64,000 nt of DNA from Fenollaria timonensis (GCF_001457835.1 NZ_LN898230.1:761600-825599); one strand, 5' to 3'. Positions 42,390 through 53,661 are shown, counted from the stretch's first letter. Program-made: numbers and translations. Notes: generated by a model from the sequence alone, not told the origin.

Positions 42390-43642
42390 TATAGTTCAAG
42401 GAAGTCTCTAAGCTTTTTAGATCTGCTTGGATGTTTAAGCTTTCTTAGTGCCTTTGCCTCAATTTGTCTTATTCTTTCTCTTGTAACGTCAAAGGCTTGT
42501 CCAACTTCTTCAAGCGTTCTTGTCCTGCCATCGTCAAGGCCAAATCTTAATGCTAGAACTTTTCTTTCTCTATCTGTTAGTGTATCTAAAACTGAAATCA
42601 ATTGCTCTCTAAGCATAGTGTTTGTAGCTGCATCAGATGGTGAAAGTATTTCTTCATCTGGAATAAAGTCCCCTAAGTGTGAATCTTCTTCTTCGCCTAT
42701 AGGTGTTTCAAGCGAAACTGGCTCTTGAGCTATCTTTTGAACTTCTCTTACCTTTTCTACATCCATGTTCATAAGCTCTGCAACTTCTTCTGGAAGTGGG
42801 TCTCTACCGAGTTCTTGGACTAGTTGTCTTTGTGCTCTAACAAGTTTATTTATAGTTTCTACCATGTGAACTGGTATTCTAATTGTTCTTGCTTGGTCTG
42901 CAATTGCTCTAGTGATGGCTTGTCTAATCCACCATGTAGCGTAAGTACTAAACTTAAATCCTTTTTTATGTTCGAATTTGTCAACAGCCTTTATTAGGCC
43001 CATGTTGCCCTCTTGTATAAGATCTAAAAATTGCATACCTCTACCCACATATCTTTTGGCAATACTTACTACTAGTCTAAGGTTTGCTTCAGCTAGTTGA
43101 TCCTTAGCTTGCTGATCTCCTGATTCAATCCTCTTAGCTAGTTCTACCTCTTCTTCATATGTTAATAGTGGTATACGTCCTATCTCTTTAAGATACATTC
43201 TAACAGGGTCATCAGTTATAACAACCTTGTTCTTTCCTTTTTCTCTAATAGCTTCAAGTTTATCTTCTTTGCTTAATTCTTCTTCAAAAGATCTTAATTC
43301 ATCTAAATCAATATCTTCGTCTTCATCATCAGAAACAATATCAAGATCCTTTTCTAAATCTATCTCCTCTTCATCTGAGTTTTTTGAGTCGACAATAGTA
43401 ATTTGCACAGCATCTAAAGCGTCGTAGAAAGATAGAATCTCGTCTTCACTAAGATCATATTTGTCCAAGCCATCTTCAATATCTCTATATTCGATAAAGC
43501 CCTTTTGTCTGCTAGCATCAATTAGATTATACATAGATTGTCTTTTTTCTTCACTGACTTCTTCTTCTATTATCTTTATTGCCTCTTCATTTAAATTATC
43601 TTCTTGAATATTATTCGTCTTAGCATTCTTTTCTTTCTTCAT
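42389..43642 (-). CDS. rpoD: Primary sigma factor RpoD/SigA
   Basis: 417 aa. After an acidic N-terminal part (region 1.1), region 1.2 ([16 protein letters not shown]), region 2 ([33 protein letters not shown]), region 3 and region 4.2 ([20 protein letters not shown]) are complete. It directs RNA polymerase to TTGACA/TATAAT promoters like those seen in this window. Start at 43642 is preferred for its AAGGGAAG site; an upstream ATG pair overlaps the dnaG stop. Macromolecular synthesis operon dnaG-rpoD order. Confidence 0.97.
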   Translation of the reverse strand: MKKEKNAKTNNIQEDNLNEEAIKIIEEEVSEEKRQSMYNLIDASRQKGFIEYRDIEDGLDKYDLSEDEILSFYDALDAVQITIVDSKNSDEEEIDLEKDLDIVSDDEDEDIDLDELRSFEEELSKEDKLEAIREKGKNKVVITDDPVRMYLKEIGRIPLLTYEEEVELAKRIESGDQQAKDQLAEANLRLVVSIAKRYVGRGMQFLDLIQEGNMGLIKAVDKFEHKKGFKFSTYATWWIRQAITRAIADQARTIRIPVHMVETINKLVRAQRQLVQELGRDPLPEEVAELMNMDVEKVREVQKIAQEPVSLETPIGEEEDSHLGDFIPDEEILSPSDAATNTMLREQLISVLDTLTDRERKVLALRFGLDDGRTRTLEEVGQAFDVTRERIRQIEAKALRKLKHPSRSKKLRDFLEL

Positions 43643-43659
43643 AAGAACACTTCCCTTCA

Positions 43660-45386
43660 TCATTCATTATCTTTTTGCTTTTTAATTAATTTTAAAAGCT
43701 CCATCACGTCACTTTTGCCATCATTAATCTGGCTCAATAAATCGCTTACGTAATCCTTTGATTTTAGCTTCTCTCTTTTTTCTAATAATTCTTCGAGATT
43801 CATGTAAGTAGATTCTTCCGATTTCTTTCTAATACTATCAATCTCTAAAAGCGCATTTTCTTTATCGGCTAAATCAAAGTCATCAAGCTCTATCTCGCCA
43901 TTGCCCTCGTATTTGGACTTAAGTAGTGGCATATTAACTTTAAACACTTTACTGTAATTATCTATAGAAATTTCCTTATTAATATATTTAAAATATTTAA
44001 TATCTGCAAGAGCATATATTAAAAGATTCTCATCGATAATTTCTATATCTAACTTTTTAATTCTTGGTACCTCTGGTACAGTGTATTTTTCTTTATAATT
44101 GTTAACGTACTTTGTTTTTGAAACTTGATTTGTTAATAGTCTATTGTCTATAGAGTAGACCCTTGAAATGTAGTCTATGTAAATCTCTCTTTCAATCTTA
44201 TCGTTTATCTTTGATAATAAATCTGATAGTTCATTGATAAGCTGAAGAAGGCTTTCAGGATCGTTAACGTCATAAAGCTCCATAAGCTCTGAAACTTCGT
44301 ACTCTACAGAATTTTTTGCTTCGTTTATCTTTGCTGTAAAGCCAGCAAGACCATACTTCTTAATATAATCATCTGGATCAAGACCCTCAGGTAGTTCAAC
44401 TACATTTGCCTTAGCGTCTATTGACCTAAGTATATCAATCGCCTTGTGTGTTGCGTTTTTACCTGCCTTATCACCATCGTAGCAGATATAAATCTTCTTC
44501 GCATTTCTCTTAAGTAGATTAGCTTGGTTTATGGTAAAGGCAGTGCCAAGATTGGCAACAGCGTAATTAACGCCCGCTTGATAAAGACTCATTACATCAA
44601 TGTTTCCTTCTACCAATAGTATTTTATCTCTATCAGCTTCTTTTTTATATATATTGTAGCCAAATAATAATTCTCTCTTCTTAAAAACGATATTTTCGCT
44701 AGTGTTTAAGTACTTAGGCATACTATTATCCAAACTTCTTGCGCTAAAACCGAGAACGTGGTTATGTGAGTCCACTATAGGAAAAACTAGTCTGTTTCTA
44801 AAAGTGTCGTATGAACTATCTTTTCCTTCTTTTCTCTTCGCAAGGCCTGCTCTAATTATGAAGTTTTCGTCATAACCCTTGCTTAGTAAATAGTCTTTAA
44901 GCGCTGTCCACTCGTTTGGTGCGTAGCCTAATTGATATTTTAATACAGTGTCTTTATCTAACTTCCTCTTCATCAAATAATCAATAGCAATCTTTGACTT
45001 TAGTATTTGATTTTGGAAGAAGTCAAGAGCTGTTTTATTGATATCATAAAATTTCTCTATGAGATCATTTTCAGTTTTTTTTTTGCCGTTGCTTCTTGAA
45101 GCGTAATATTTGCCCTATCTGCAAGGTACTCAACTGCTTCTTGGAAAGAGTAGTTTTTATACTTTTCTATAAAAGTAATAACGTCGCCCGCTTCACCGCA
45201 GCCAAAGCACTTGTAGTAACCGTCCTTGCTATTAACGTGGAAGGAAGGAGTCTTTTCTTTATGAAATGGGCACAGGCCAGTATAAGATGTGCCTTTTTTC
45301 TCAAGTTTAATATTTTCTCCAATCACATCTTCAATATTATTAAATTCTTTAATTTTATCAATGACTGCTGCATTAATTACTTTCAT
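43660..45386 (-). CDS. dnaG: DNA primase DnaG, split by a -1 frame change at an A10 tract
   Basis: Read straight, the gene gives a 109-aa protein with only the zinc-binding domain (C39, H42, C60, C63; [12 protein letters not shown] and CFGCGEAGD) and stops at 45057. A -1 shift (or one added A) in the ten A residues (45075-45084) joins it to the rest: a spacer, the TOPRIM centre ([20 protein letters not shown]) and a helicase-binding C-terminus, 575 aa in total, the normal size. No other primase is visible. Since primase is essential, slippage during transcription or translation, or a sequence error, must be assumed. Downstream Met at 44976 begins after the linker and lacks the zinc domain. 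Start ATG overlaps the dgt stop (ATGA). Confidence 0.85.
45075..45084 (-). other. A10 slippery tract in dnaG
   Basis: Ten consecutive A on the coding strand, read as GCA AAA AAA AAA CTG. Backing up one base gives ACT GAA AAT GAT, opening the 575-aa frame; adding one A does the same. A stop follows six codons after the tract in the unshifted frame. Such A runs are known sites of RNA polymerase slippage in AT-rich genomes and of -1 frameshifting (as at dnaX). Confidence 0.8.
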
Positions 45387-46405
45387 AGTATAACCTCATT
45401 TTTCCACGTTTGTGGTACATATATCTTGTTAAATTCGTTTATTGCATATATATCAGACATACCCGCGATATAGTCACATATTTGTTGATTAAGACTTGCA
45501 TCTATCTCTTTAATATTCTCAGGTAATTTTTCAGGATGCTCCACATAATAATCATATAACATTGATATTATGTTTTTCGCCTTATCATGTTCTTTGGTAG
45601 TTATTGGATTAAAGTAAACTTCCTTAAACATGAAAGTTCTTAAAGCCTCCATTGCTTCGCCAATCTCCTTCGACATGGCTATGTGATTTTGTCCGTAGCT
45701 TTCATTTAATATGTCTGTGATTAAGGTATTTATTCTCTTTGAGTGAGAATCTCCTAATATTTCTATCAAATCTTTTGGTATATCCTTTTCTGATAATATA
45801 CCCGCTCTGATGGCATCGTCTATATCGTGATTGATATAAGCAATTCTATCTGCAAACTTTACTAACTTTCCTTCAAGAGTAAAGGCTTCATTTTGTCCGC
45901 TATGATTAAGTATACCATCTCTTACCTCTTCAGATAAGTTTAGACCGAAGCGACCATTTCTCTTTTCAAGTACATCAACAACTCTTATACTTTGTTTGTA
46001 GTGCTTGAATCCACCAAAGTCCTTACATTTTTCATTTAATGCGCTCTCACCAGCGTGACCAAATGGTGTGTGTCCTAAGTCGTGACCTAAGGATATAGCC
46101 TCAACCAAATCTTCGTTTAGTCTTAAGGCTCTAGCTATGGTTCTAGCTATCTGGCTTACTTCTAGTGTATGAGTAAGTCTAGTTCTAAAGTGGTCACCTT
46201 GTGGTGCTAAGAAGACTTGCGTCTTATGTTTAAGCCTTCTAAACGCTTTTGAGTGAAGTATTCTGTCTCTATCTCTTTGAAAGTCAGTTCTTATAGTGCA
46301 CTTTTCTTCTTCAATCTTTCTTCCCTTTGTATCTGAGCATCTGCAAGCGTATTCAGACAGGTAGGAATTTTGAAATACTTCATAATTTTCTCTAAAATTA
46401 GTCAT
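45383..46405 (-). CDS. dGTPase-like HD-domain deoxyguanosine triphosphohydrolase
   Basis: 340 aa. RRLKHKTQVFL, RLTHTLEVSQIARTIA and LGHDLGHTPFGHAGE (His-Asp metal-binding pair) define the Dgt/YpgQ-type triphosphohydrolases that hydrolyse dNTPs to deoxynucleosides plus triphosphate. Nucleotide specificity is not predictable. It overlaps ppsR by 8 bp and dnaG by 4 bp; dNTP control next to primase is a common association in Clostridia. Confidence 0.9.
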   Translation of the reverse strand: MTNFRENYEVFQNSYLSEYACRCSDTKGRKIEEEKCTIRTDFQRDRDRILHSKAFRRLKHKTQVFLAPQGDHFRTRLTHTLEVSQIARTIARALRLNEDLVEAISLGHDLGHTPFGHAGESALNEKCKDFGGFKHYKQSIRVVDVLEKRNGRFGLNLSEEVRDGILNHSGQNEAFTLEGKLVKFADRIAYINHDIDDAIRAGILSEKDIPKDLIEILGDSHSKRINTLITDILNESYGQNHIAMSKEIGEAMEALRTFMFKEVYFNPITTKEHDKAKNIISMLYDYYVEHPEKLPENIKEIDASLNQQICDYIAGMSDIYAINEFNKIYVPQTWKNEVIL

Positions 46406-47219
46406 TCATCTCACCAAAATCTCTATTTAAACTATCAATTATTATCGATGCGGTTTCTTCTATAGCTTTATTTGTAACATCAATTACTTGGCAGCCAATC
46501 TTGCCCATTATTTCTTTAGAATATAAAAGCTCTTCGTTGATTCTGTCGGTACAAGCGTAGTTGCCTATGTCTTCTATACCTAAGGATCTCATCCTTTCAA
46601 TTCTGATTTCGTTTATCTTTCTATCAGATGCGATGAGACCAAATATCCTTCTCTTATCCTTTTCAAAAAGAAATTCGCTCGGCTCTATCTCTGGAAGTAG
46701 TGGTACGTTAGCTACTTTGTAATTTTTATTTGCTAAATACATAGAAAGCGGTGTCTTAGACGTTCTTGATATACCTAACAAAACAACATCCGCTAAGATA
46801 ATTCCTCTCGGATCCTTACCGTCATCATACTTAACAGCAAATTCTATTGCAGAGACTTTATCGAAGTACTCTTGATCGAGCCTTCTAATTAATCCTGCTT
46901 CTCTAATAGGTGCTTGATGCAATACTGATTCGATGGAGTCCAAAACTTTGCTCATTACATTAACTGTAGGTATATTGTATTTTTTACCTAAGCTTTCAAT
47001 GTATTGGGCATGTTCTTCAAGCACTGTAGTAAATATAACTACAGATGGAACAAGCTTTGCCTTTTCAAAGACATTGAAGATCTTGTCCTTACTATCGACA
47101 TATGGAAACCTTTTAATCTCATAAGCATCTGGCGAGAATTGCTTGATACATGATCTAGCAATCTTACCAGCTGTTTCACCTATTGAGTCTGAAATTACAA
47201 ATATAGTTATATCGTTCAA
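46398..47219 (-). CDS. ppsR: Pyruvate phosphate dikinase regulatory kinase/phosphorylase
   Basis: 273 aa (DUF299 family, YqfL in Bacillus). ISDSIGETAGKIA at the start and the P-loop GISRTSKTPLSMYLA near residue 150 are diagnostic. Related enzymes use ADP to phosphorylate PPDK or PEP synthase and Pi to reverse it. The start codon is TTG at 47217-47219, following GAGGAG by six bases and abutting the glyS stop. ppdK itself is not in the window. Confidence 0.9.
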   Translation of the reverse strand: MNDITIFVISDSIGETAGKIARSCIKQFSPDAYEIKRFPYVDSKDKIFNVFEKAKLVPSVVIFTTVLEEHAQYIESLGKKYNIPTVNVMSKVLDSIESVLHQAPIREAGLIRRLDQEYFDKVSAIEFAVKYDDGKDPRGIILADVVLLGISRTSKTPLSMYLANKNYKVANVPLLPEIEPSEFLFEKDKRRIFGLIASDRKINEIRIERMRSLGIEDIGNYACTDRINEELLYSKEIMGKIGCQVIDVTNKAIEETASIIIDSLNRDFGEMND

Positions 47220-49304
47220 TTAAATCTCCTCTATTTCTTTAAAATCTAATACGGAGTTAAATTCAGCAAGAATTAGTGATATAAGTGAAAGTCTGTTATT
47301 CTTTATAAGCTTGTTATCAACTAAAACCATAGTTGTGTCTAAGAACTTATCTATACTGTCTTTATAAGTAGCAAGTACTTTTATCGCATCAACTATATCC
47401 ATGTCTTGGATGTTTTCATCTTTTGCTTTTAATTCAGTATATAGATTAAATAATTCTCTTTCGCTTTCTTCCATGATATCTTGATTAGGCTCAACTTTTT
47501 CGAATTCTTTGCCCTTAGATATTTGATATATTCTTCTAAAAGCAGCTACTGCATCCTCAAAATCTTCGCTATCTTTAATGCCGTCTAACTTAGATAGAAT
47601 TTGTTTTATGCTTAGTAAATTTAAATCTTTATGCTTGTTAATAACCGCTCTGATTAAGTTTGCATCGTATTTACTGTCTTGTAATATACCTACAAATCTT
47701 GTTTCTATATAGTCTAGCACAGTCTTTTTAACTTCATCGTAATCAAACTTTAGTTCATTTATTTTAACATAATTATATAATGTTTCTTCTACAAGCGAAT
47801 CGATAGATATGTCTAAAGACTTTTCTAATACTATATTAATGATACCCAAACTTGCTCTTCTTATACCAAATGGGTCTTGTGAGCCACTTGGTTTTGTACC
47901 AATTGCGAATAGTCCTGATATAGTATCAAGTTTATCTGCCATTGCAAGTACAACGCCTGCTGTAGTTGTTGGAAGTGAGTCTTGAGCAAATCTTGGTAGA
48001 TAGTGTTCGTAAATTGCTTCTTGAACGCCTATAGGCTCGCCTGATAGATTGGCATAGATCTTGCCCATAACGCCTTGTAGCTCAGTAAATTCAACAACAA
48101 GCTTAGTAGCAAGGTCTGCTTTAGAAAGATAGGCTGCTCTCTTAGTAGTTTCTAGCGTTTCATCTCCCACGTTTAAGTCATCACATATCTTTTCTGCTAG
48201 TTTAATATTTCTTAATGTTTTATCATATAGTGTTCCTAACTTATCTTGGAAGACTATAGTTTTTAAATCATTAACATATTCTTCAAGATCTTTCTTTCTG
48301 TCTTCATTGAAGAAGAATTTTGCGTCTTCAAGTCTAGCAGCAAGTACTTTTTCATTACCTTGTCTAACTATATCTAGATATTTATCGTCACCATTTCTAA
48401 TAGTAATGAAGTGATTCATAAGTCTGTTCTTTGAATCAACTACTGGGAAGTATCTTAAGTGGTCCTTCATAGGTGTTATTACTACTTCATCAGGTAGTTC
48501 TAAGTATTGATCCTTGATTGTTCCAAGTAGTGGCGTAGGATACTCAACTAAATTAGTAACTTGATCTATGATAGCCTCATCATCTTGTAAGCTTCCGCCA
48601 ACAGACTTAGCTAGTCTTTCTGATTCAAGTCTAATCTTTGCTTTTCTCTCTTCATTGTCAACGATTACATGATTATCTTCCATAAGCTTCATATAATCAT
48701 GAGCATTAGGTATATCTATATCCTTTTTAGATAAAAATCTGTGACCATTAGTCAGATTAGAAACTCTTATATTTTCTAAATTAAATTTAACTACTTTGTC
48801 ATTATAAAGAGATACTATCCATCTGATAGGTCTAGCAAATCTAAGATCTCTTCCGCCCCACTTCATTGATTTAGGGAAAACTATCTTTCTAATAATGCTT
48901 TCTGCATTAGCTTCAATAAGTTCAGTAAAGCTTAGGCTCTTGTGTTCAACAGAAGCAAAAACATATTCTGTTCCGCCCATGTCTTTATAAAAGATATCGT
49001 CAAGGCTTAAGCCCTTTGACTTTAAAAAGCCTTGAAGAGCCTTACTTGGATTGCCATCTTGGTCAAAGCTTATTGTCTTTGATGGTCCCTTTATCTCTTC
49101 TTTTTCTATGCTTTCGTTTTCAATAATATTGTCAACTATAGTAGTGATTCTTCTAGGCGTTGTATATACGTTCACTTCGAAGTCTTCGTATGAGTTTTCA
49201 CTTAATAATTTTTCAAAAGCATTTTTAAATTGTTCTATAGCTAATTTTGAGTAGCTAGCAGGTAATTCTTCCATACCTACTTCTAATAAGTATCTATTTG
49301 CCAT
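47220..49304 (-). CDS. glyS: Glycyl-tRNA synthetase beta subunit
   Basis: 694 aa. Bacterial alpha2-beta2 GlyRS beta chain: [17 protein letters not shown] opens it, with [25 protein letters not shown], and [13 protein letters not shown] as conserved blocks, and a C-terminal anticodon-binding region. It binds tRNA-Gly and works with the alpha subunit encoded just before it (11-bp overlap). No T-box leader precedes glyQS; expression would come from the long upstream operon. Confidence 0.96.
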   Translation of the reverse strand: MANRYLLEVGMEELPASYSKLAIEQFKNAFEKLLSENSYEDFEVNVYTTPRRITTIVDNIIENESIEKEEIKGPSKTISFDQDGNPSKALQGFLKSKGLSLDDIFYKDMGGTEYVFASVEHKSLSFTELIEANAESIIRKIVFPKSMKWGGRDLRFARPIRWIVSLYNDKVVKFNLENIRVSNLTNGHRFLSKKDIDIPNAHDYMKLMEDNHVIVDNEERKAKIRLESERLAKSVGGSLQDDEAIIDQVTNLVEYPTPLLGTIKDQYLELPDEVVITPMKDHLRYFPVVDSKNRLMNHFITIRNGDDKYLDIVRQGNEKVLAARLEDAKFFFNEDRKKDLEEYVNDLKTIVFQDKLGTLYDKTLRNIKLAEKICDDLNVGDETLETTKRAAYLSKADLATKLVVEFTELQGVMGKIYANLSGEPIGVQEAIYEHYLPRFAQDSLPTTTAGVVLAMADKLDTISGLFAIGTKPSGSQDPFGIRRASLGIINIVLEKSLDISIDSLVEETLYNYVKINELKFDYDEVKKTVLDYIETRFVGILQDSKYDANLIRAVINKHKDLNLLSIKQILSKLDGIKDSEDFEDAVAAFRRIYQISKGKEFEKVEPNQDIMEESERELFNLYTELKAKDENIQDMDIVDAIKVLATYKDSIDKFLDTTMVLVDNKLIKNNRLSLISLILAEFNSVLDFKEIEEI

Positions 49305-50184
49305 CGTTAAAACCTACCTTCTTAGTAAAAGGAAATCCCATCTCTTCCCTTTGTTCTACATATTTACTTGCGATAAGCTTAGCTAAGCTCCTTACCTTAA
49401 GTATATAGTTTGCTCTTTGTGAAACGGATATAGCTCCTAGCGCATCTAATACGTTAAATGTGTGTGAGCACTTAAGTACATAGTCATAAGCTGGAAGTAT
49501 TAGTCCTTCCTCGATAACCCTCTTGCACTCAGACTCATATCTTTCAAACATCTCTTGAAGTAAGTCTTTGTCAGCTAGTTCAAAGCTGTATACAGAGTGT
49601 TCGTACTCAGCCTTTTTAAATATGTCTCCATAAGTAAAGTGCTCGTTCCATTGTATATCGTAAACATTGTCAACGTCTTGTAAATACATAGCTATTCTTT
49701 CAAGTCCGTAAGTTAATTCAGAGGATTCTAAATCTAGATTAAGTCCACCAACTTGTTGGAAATATGTGAATTGAGTTATTTCCATACCGTCAAGCCAAAC
49801 TTCCCATCCTAAGCCCCAAGCTCCTAGTGTAGGCGATTCCCAATTGTCTTCAACAAATCTTATATCGTGCTTCAATGGGTCTATGCCTATAGCTTTTAAG
49901 CTGTCTAGGTATAGGTCTTGTACATCATATGGCGATGGTTTTAATATTACTTGTAATTGATGGTGTTGATAAACTCTGTTTGGGTTCTCACCATATCTTG
50001 CGTCTGCTGGTCTTCTAGATGGCTCTACGTAAACAACCCTCCATGGTTCAGGTCCAAGCGACCTAAGAAAAGTATGTGGATTCATAGTTCCAGCGCCTTT
50101 TTCAACGTCATAAGGCTCCATGACTAAGCAGCCTTTGTCCTTCCAATAGTTTAGTAGATTCATCATTAAATCTTGAAAATACAT
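49294..50184 (-). CDS. glyQ: Glycyl-tRNA synthetase alpha subunit
   Basis: 296 aa. Class II catalytic subunit: [38 protein letters not shown] and [13 protein letters not shown]-type motif. The start at 50184 is fixed by GAGGAGG just upstream; the reading frame continues to 50235 over the recO end and is not translated. Together with glyS it charges tRNA-Gly. Confidence 0.97.
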   Translation of the reverse strand: MYFQDLMMNLLNYWKDKGCLVMEPYDVEKGAGTMNPHTFLRSLGPEPWRVVYVEPSRRPADARYGENPNRVYQHHQLQVILKPSPYDVQDLYLDSLKAIGIDPLKHDIRFVEDNWESPTLGAWGLGWEVWLDGMEITQFTYFQQVGGLNLDLESSELTYGLERIAMYLQDVDNVYDIQWNEHFTYGDIFKKAEYEHSVYSFELADKDLLQEMFERYESECKRVIEEGLILPAYDYVLKCSHTFNVLDALGAISVSQRANYILKVRSLAKLIASKYVEQREEMGFPFTKKVGFNDGK

Positions 50185-50194
50185 TTTGTCCTCC

Positions 50195-50917
50195 TCAATA
50201 TTTGACTTTAAGAGTCTTAAATTCATCTTTATCAAATATATATAAAATATAATTTATAAATAATCTTTTTAAATTTGCTATAGATTTATCTTCGCAGTCT
50301 ATAGCAATTAAATCCGTAAATTTGCTGTTCAATAAGTGCTTAACAAAGCTAAGTTCTCTTATCGTTATGGTCTTGTTCGAGTAAGCTTTGTCTCTCGGAA
50401 TAATCACGCCATCTTCATAATTAAAACTGTAGCTATTAAGCCCATCCTTTATTTGTATCCTAGGGAAATAGCCTAGTATGTATATAAGTTTCAAAATAAA
50501 GGCTAGTATTATTAGCTCTGCTTTTTCTGGATATATGTCCATAATGTTTAGCATAGTTAGTATCATGCTGTAGATGTACTCGTCGCCTTCTTGTGTATTA
50601 AGCAAGGTTACAAGCAGCTCTGATAAAAAGGCAAAATCATGTAGCTTTTTCATATCTGTATCTAAAAGCTTTGGTGCATATAAAACTTTTGAGTCATTCA
50701 CCATGAATATCTCTTTATATTGCGATAGAGTAAATTCTGATTCAGTAAATACAAAAGAGCTCCTCGCAACATTATCTCTTAAATCATATGCGCTTCTTAC
50801 GTAAGCCTTGATACGTCCTAATTCTACTGTATATATCTCAAGTATCTTACCGTTCTTCTGATCACTTTTGCTTGCAATTACTATGCCTCTAAACTTTTCG
50901 GATTTACTTGTATCCAA
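50195..50917 (-). CDS. recO: DNA repair protein RecO
   Basis: 240 aa. N-terminal OB fold ([36 protein letters not shown]) followed by a helical region. No C-terminal zinc cysteines are seen and the end is somewhat short. RecO loads RecA with RecR. The start is TTG at 50915-50917 with AAGGTG seven bases away, overlapping the era stop. Gene order era-recO-glyQ equals Bacillus. Confidence 0.85.
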   Translation of the reverse strand: MDTSKSEKFRGIVIASKSDQKNGKILEIYTVELGRIKAYVRSAYDLRDNVARSSFVFTESEFTLSQYKEIFMVNDSKVLYAPKLLDTDMKKLHDFAFLSELLVTLLNTQEGDEYIYSMILTMLNIMDIYPEKAELIILAFILKLIYILGYFPRIQIKDGLNSYSFNYEDGVIIPRDKAYSNKTITIRELSFVKHLLNSKFTDLIAIDCEDKSIANLKRLFINYILYIFDKDEFKTLKVKY

Positions 50918-51782
50918 AGAATTTCACCTTGTCTTCGTTCTTTCTCCAGTTTTTGGCAACCTTTACATTTAGGCTAAGATTAATATCCGTGTCAAGCATT
51001 TCCTTTATATCCTTTTTAGCGGCAAGTCTAATCTTTTTAATCATAGAAGCGTCCTTGCCAATGACTATGCCCTTGTGACTTTCTCTTTCGCAGTATATAA
51101 TTGCTTCAATATTTACCTTGTCATCAAGTTCTTCGTATTTAATAATTTCAACGTTGATGCCGTGAGGTATTTCTTCAGATAAGTACAACAGGCACTTTTG
51201 TCTAATCACCTCTGAGACTATAAACTTCATCGGCTTATCAGTTAAATACTCGCCGTCGTAGTACATTGGTCCAGGTTTTAATGTGTTTTTAATCTCATCT
51301 AATAATTTATCTAAGTTCTCGTCATTAGCAGCGCTTATTGGCACAGTAATAGCTTTAAGATTTCTCGAGTTAATCTCAGCGATGATTTCATCTAAGTATG
51401 ATTCCTCTTTATCAATCTTGTTTATAGCGATAACTACATCTTTATTTGAGCTCGTAACTATATCCATAAGTTCTTTTTCTCCGGCCTTAAATGGCACAGA
51501 GCCATCTATAATATATAGTACCATGTCAGCATCTTCAATAGCTGATCTCATGGCCTTATCCATGTAGTCTCCTAGTTTATTTCTAGCGATTTGATAGCCA
51601 GGTGTATCCATGAAGATGATTTGTGCATCATCATCTGTATATATAAAATTGATTATATCCCTTGTTGTTTGCGGTTTATCAGAGATTATTGATATATTAA
51701 ACTTAAGAAGTTTATTCAGTAGCGTTGATTTGCCAGCGTTTGGCCTACCTACAACAGCTACATAGCCTGATTTGAATTCCAT
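50904..51782 (-). CDS. era: GTPase Era
   Basis: 292 aa. G1 GRPNAGKS (12-19), G3 DTPG, G4 NKID in the GTPase domain, and a KH RNA-binding domain near the end (HKGIVIGKDASMIKKIRLAAKKDI). It binds the 3' end of 16S rRNA and aids 30S maturation. The ATG at 51782 follows GAGGTGAG. Neighbour order cdd-era-recO as in other Firmicutes. Confidence 0.97.
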   Translation of the reverse strand: MEFKSGYVAVVGRPNAGKSTLLNKLLKFNISIISDKPQTTRDIINFIYTDDDAQIIFMDTPGYQIARNKLGDYMDKAMRSAIEDADMVLYIIDGSVPFKAGEKELMDIVTSSNKDVVIAINKIDKEESYLDEIIAEINSRNLKAITVPISAANDENLDKLLDEIKNTLKPGPMYYDGEYLTDKPMKFIVSEVIRQKCLLYLSEEIPHGINVEIIKYEELDDKVNIEAIIYCERESHKGIVIGKDASMIKKIRLAAKKDIKEMLDTDINLSLNVKVAKNWRKNEDKVKFFGYK

Positions 51783-51792
51783 CGTCTCACCT

Positions 51793-52182
51793 CTATTTAT
51801 CATCTAATGAAAAAGATGCTGGTAACAGATCTTTTATATTATACACTTTGTAATCGCCCGTGTTCCTCGCAACAATTATCTTAGCATCCTTTGTAAACTC
51901 ACTAATAAATTGTCTACACGCTCCACACGGGAACGGATATGAATCTGGATTAACTATTGCAATCTTATTTATCTTTCTTGAATCGCCATTCGTAATGGCA
52001 TTTGCTATAGCGCTTTGCTCAGCACAAATTGTTAAGCCATAAGATGCATTCTCAATATTTACGCCATTATAAACACTGCCGTCGTCCATTTCAACGGCTG
52101 CAGCAACTTTATATTTAGAATAAACTGAGTATGATCTATCTAAAACGCTTAAGGCTGATTCAACTAGTTCTTTATATTCCAT
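51793..52182 (-). CDS. cdd: Cytidine deaminase
   Basis: 129 aa, usual size of the homotetrameric form. Zinc and catalytic residues: CAEQSAIANAI (Cys ligand and catalytic Glu) and PCGACRQ (two Cys ligands). It converts cytidine and deoxycytidine to uridine forms. The start at 52182 follows GAGGGAT; the frame extends to 52209 without support. It stands between ybeY and era; diacylglycerol kinase, often found here, is missing. Confidence 0.95.
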   Translation of the reverse strand: MEYKELVESALSVLDRSYSVYSKYKVAAAVEMDDGSVYNGVNIENASYGLTICAEQSAIANAITNGDSRKINKIAIVNPDSYPFPCGACRQFISEFTKDAKIIVARNTGDYKVYNIKDLLPASFSLDDK

Positions 52183-52232
52183 GTCATCCCTCGAATCTTT
52201 ATTATACAATAAATTAGTGATAAATTCAATAT

Positions 52233-52676
52233 TTAACGCTTGATTTTAAGCTCATCAAGTATTTCTCTTTGTCTTTCTTCCATAATGACTCTGTCTTCGT
52301 CCTCAATGTGGTCGTAGCCAAGTAAGTGCAGTATGCTGTGAGTGAAGAGAAACAAGATTTCTCTTTCAAGGCTGTGACCATATTCCTTTGCTTGCTCCTG
52401 GGCTGCTTCATATGAGATAACTACATCACCTAAGAGAGTCTCATCAGATGAAAAATCTTCTATAAGAGGAAAAGATAAAACGTCAGTCACTTTATCAATA
52501 TTTCTATACTCTCTATTTAAATCCTTTATCTCGTCCTTCGATACATAAGTAAGACCCACCTCGTAGTGATCTTCAAGACCTTCCATCTTTAAAGCAAGTG
52601 AAGCGATCCTCTTCATAGTATCTTCGTAAGAAGCCCCTATCGGATAATTGTTTTCGTTATTTATCACTATGTCCAT
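52233..52676 (-). CDS. ybeY: Endoribonuclease YbeY
   Basis: 147 aa. The zinc site HSILHLLGYDHIEDED (three His) and NREYRNIDKVTDVLSFP mark YbeY, an RNase for 16S rRNA 3' end maturation and ribosome quality control. The start at 52676 is inferred from the family's length; the open frame to 52808 overlaps phoH coding sequence. It overlaps phoH by 20 bp. Confidence 0.95.
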   Translation of the reverse strand: MDIVINNENNYPIGASYEDTMKRIASLALKMEGLEDHYEVGLTYVSKDEIKDLNREYRNIDKVTDVLSFPLIEDFSSDETLLGDVVISYEAAQEQAKEYGHSLEREILFLFTHSILHLLGYDHIEDEDRVIMEERQREILDELKIKR

Positions 52677-53661
52677 CTTTTTCTTCTCTCTCTTTACTTT
52701 CTTTATCAAGCTTTTTGCTCTCATATGCATTATATGCTTCGATAATTCTTTGTACAAGTATATTTCTAACAACGTCAGTTTGAGTAAGTTCGATAAAGCT
52801 AATGCCATTTATATTTCTTAAGATATGGCTAGCAGCAATTAGACCTGACTTCTTTCCCTTAGGTAAATCCCTTTGTGTGATGTCGCCAGTCACTATAACC
52901 TTAGAGTTAAAGCCCATCCTTGTTAAAAACATCTTCATTTGCTCTTCAGTAGTATTTTGCGCTTCATCAAGAATTATGAAAGCCTTATCCAAAGTTCTTC
53001 CTCTCATATAGGCAAGTGGAGCGACTTCGATAAGTCCTCTTTCGGCGTTCTTTTCATATTGCTCCTTGCCCATAATTTCATATAAGGCGTCATAAACTGG
53101 CCTTAAATATGGGTCAACCTTTTCCTTTAGGTCGCCTGGCAAGAAACCAAGGTTTTCGCCTGCTTCCACAGCTGGTCTAGTTAATATAATCTTAGATACT
53201 TCTTTATTTTTGAAAGCATTAACCGCCATGGCGATGGCAAGATAAGTCTTACCAGTACCTGCAGGTCCTATACCAAAGGTAATACCTGACTTTCTAATCA
53301 TATCAACATATCTTTTTTGGCCAATAGTCTTTGGTCTGATGGTTTTGCCCTCGCTAGTAATTGCAACTACATCCTTCTGTATATCATATAATTGATGTTC
53401 TTTGGATTTTTTCACTAGATTGATGGAGTAGTATATGTCCTCTTTACTAAGTGATTTTTGTGTGTCGATAAGACTTGACAAGGCTTTTATAAGTCTCTCA
53501 GTCATAACCTCTTTCTCTTCATCACCTGAAGCTATCACAATCTTATCAGATTTGATATCAAGCTTCACGTCTAGTTCTTTTTCAATTATTTTGATATTTG
53601 TATCTAAATTACCAGCCAATGCTTCTTGCTTATTGCTGTCAAAATTAAGTTCTCTACTCAT
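52657..53661 (-). CDS. phoH: PhoH-like ATPase
   Basis: 334 aa. Walker A GPAGTGKTYLA near 136-146 and Walker B AFIILDEAQNTT, with ERGLIEVAPLAYMRGRTL between, identify PhoH (YqfE/PhoH2-less type). An N-terminal KH-like domain (IKIIEKELDVKLDIKSDKIVIAS) precedes it. Thought to act in RNA metabolism together with YbeY, its direct neighbour. ATG after AAGGAGG. Confidence 0.95.
   Translation of the reverse strand: MSRELNFDSNKQEALAGNLDTNIKIIEKELDVKLDIKSDKIVIASGDEEKEVMTERLIKALSSLIDTQKSLSKEDIYYSINLVKKSKEHQLYDIQKDVVAITSEGKTIRPKTIGQKRYVDMIRKSGITFGIGPAGTGKTYLAIAMAVNAFKNKEVSKIILTRPAVEAGENLGFLPGDLKEKVDPYLRPVYDALYEIMGKEQYEKNAERGLIEVAPLAYMRGRTLDKAFIILDEAQNTTEEQMKMFLTRMGFNSKVIVTGDITQRDLPKGKKSGLIAASHILRNINGISFIELTQTDVVRNILVQRIIEAYNAYESKKLDKESKEREEKDGHSDK

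Noticed and set aside
44976-45060. Treating dnaG as two genes with an independent start at 44976
   Set aside because: The 26 codons before that Met in the same frame encode conserved primase-like linker sequence back to the A tract, there is no ribosome site of note, and separate products would lack either the zinc or the catalytic domain.
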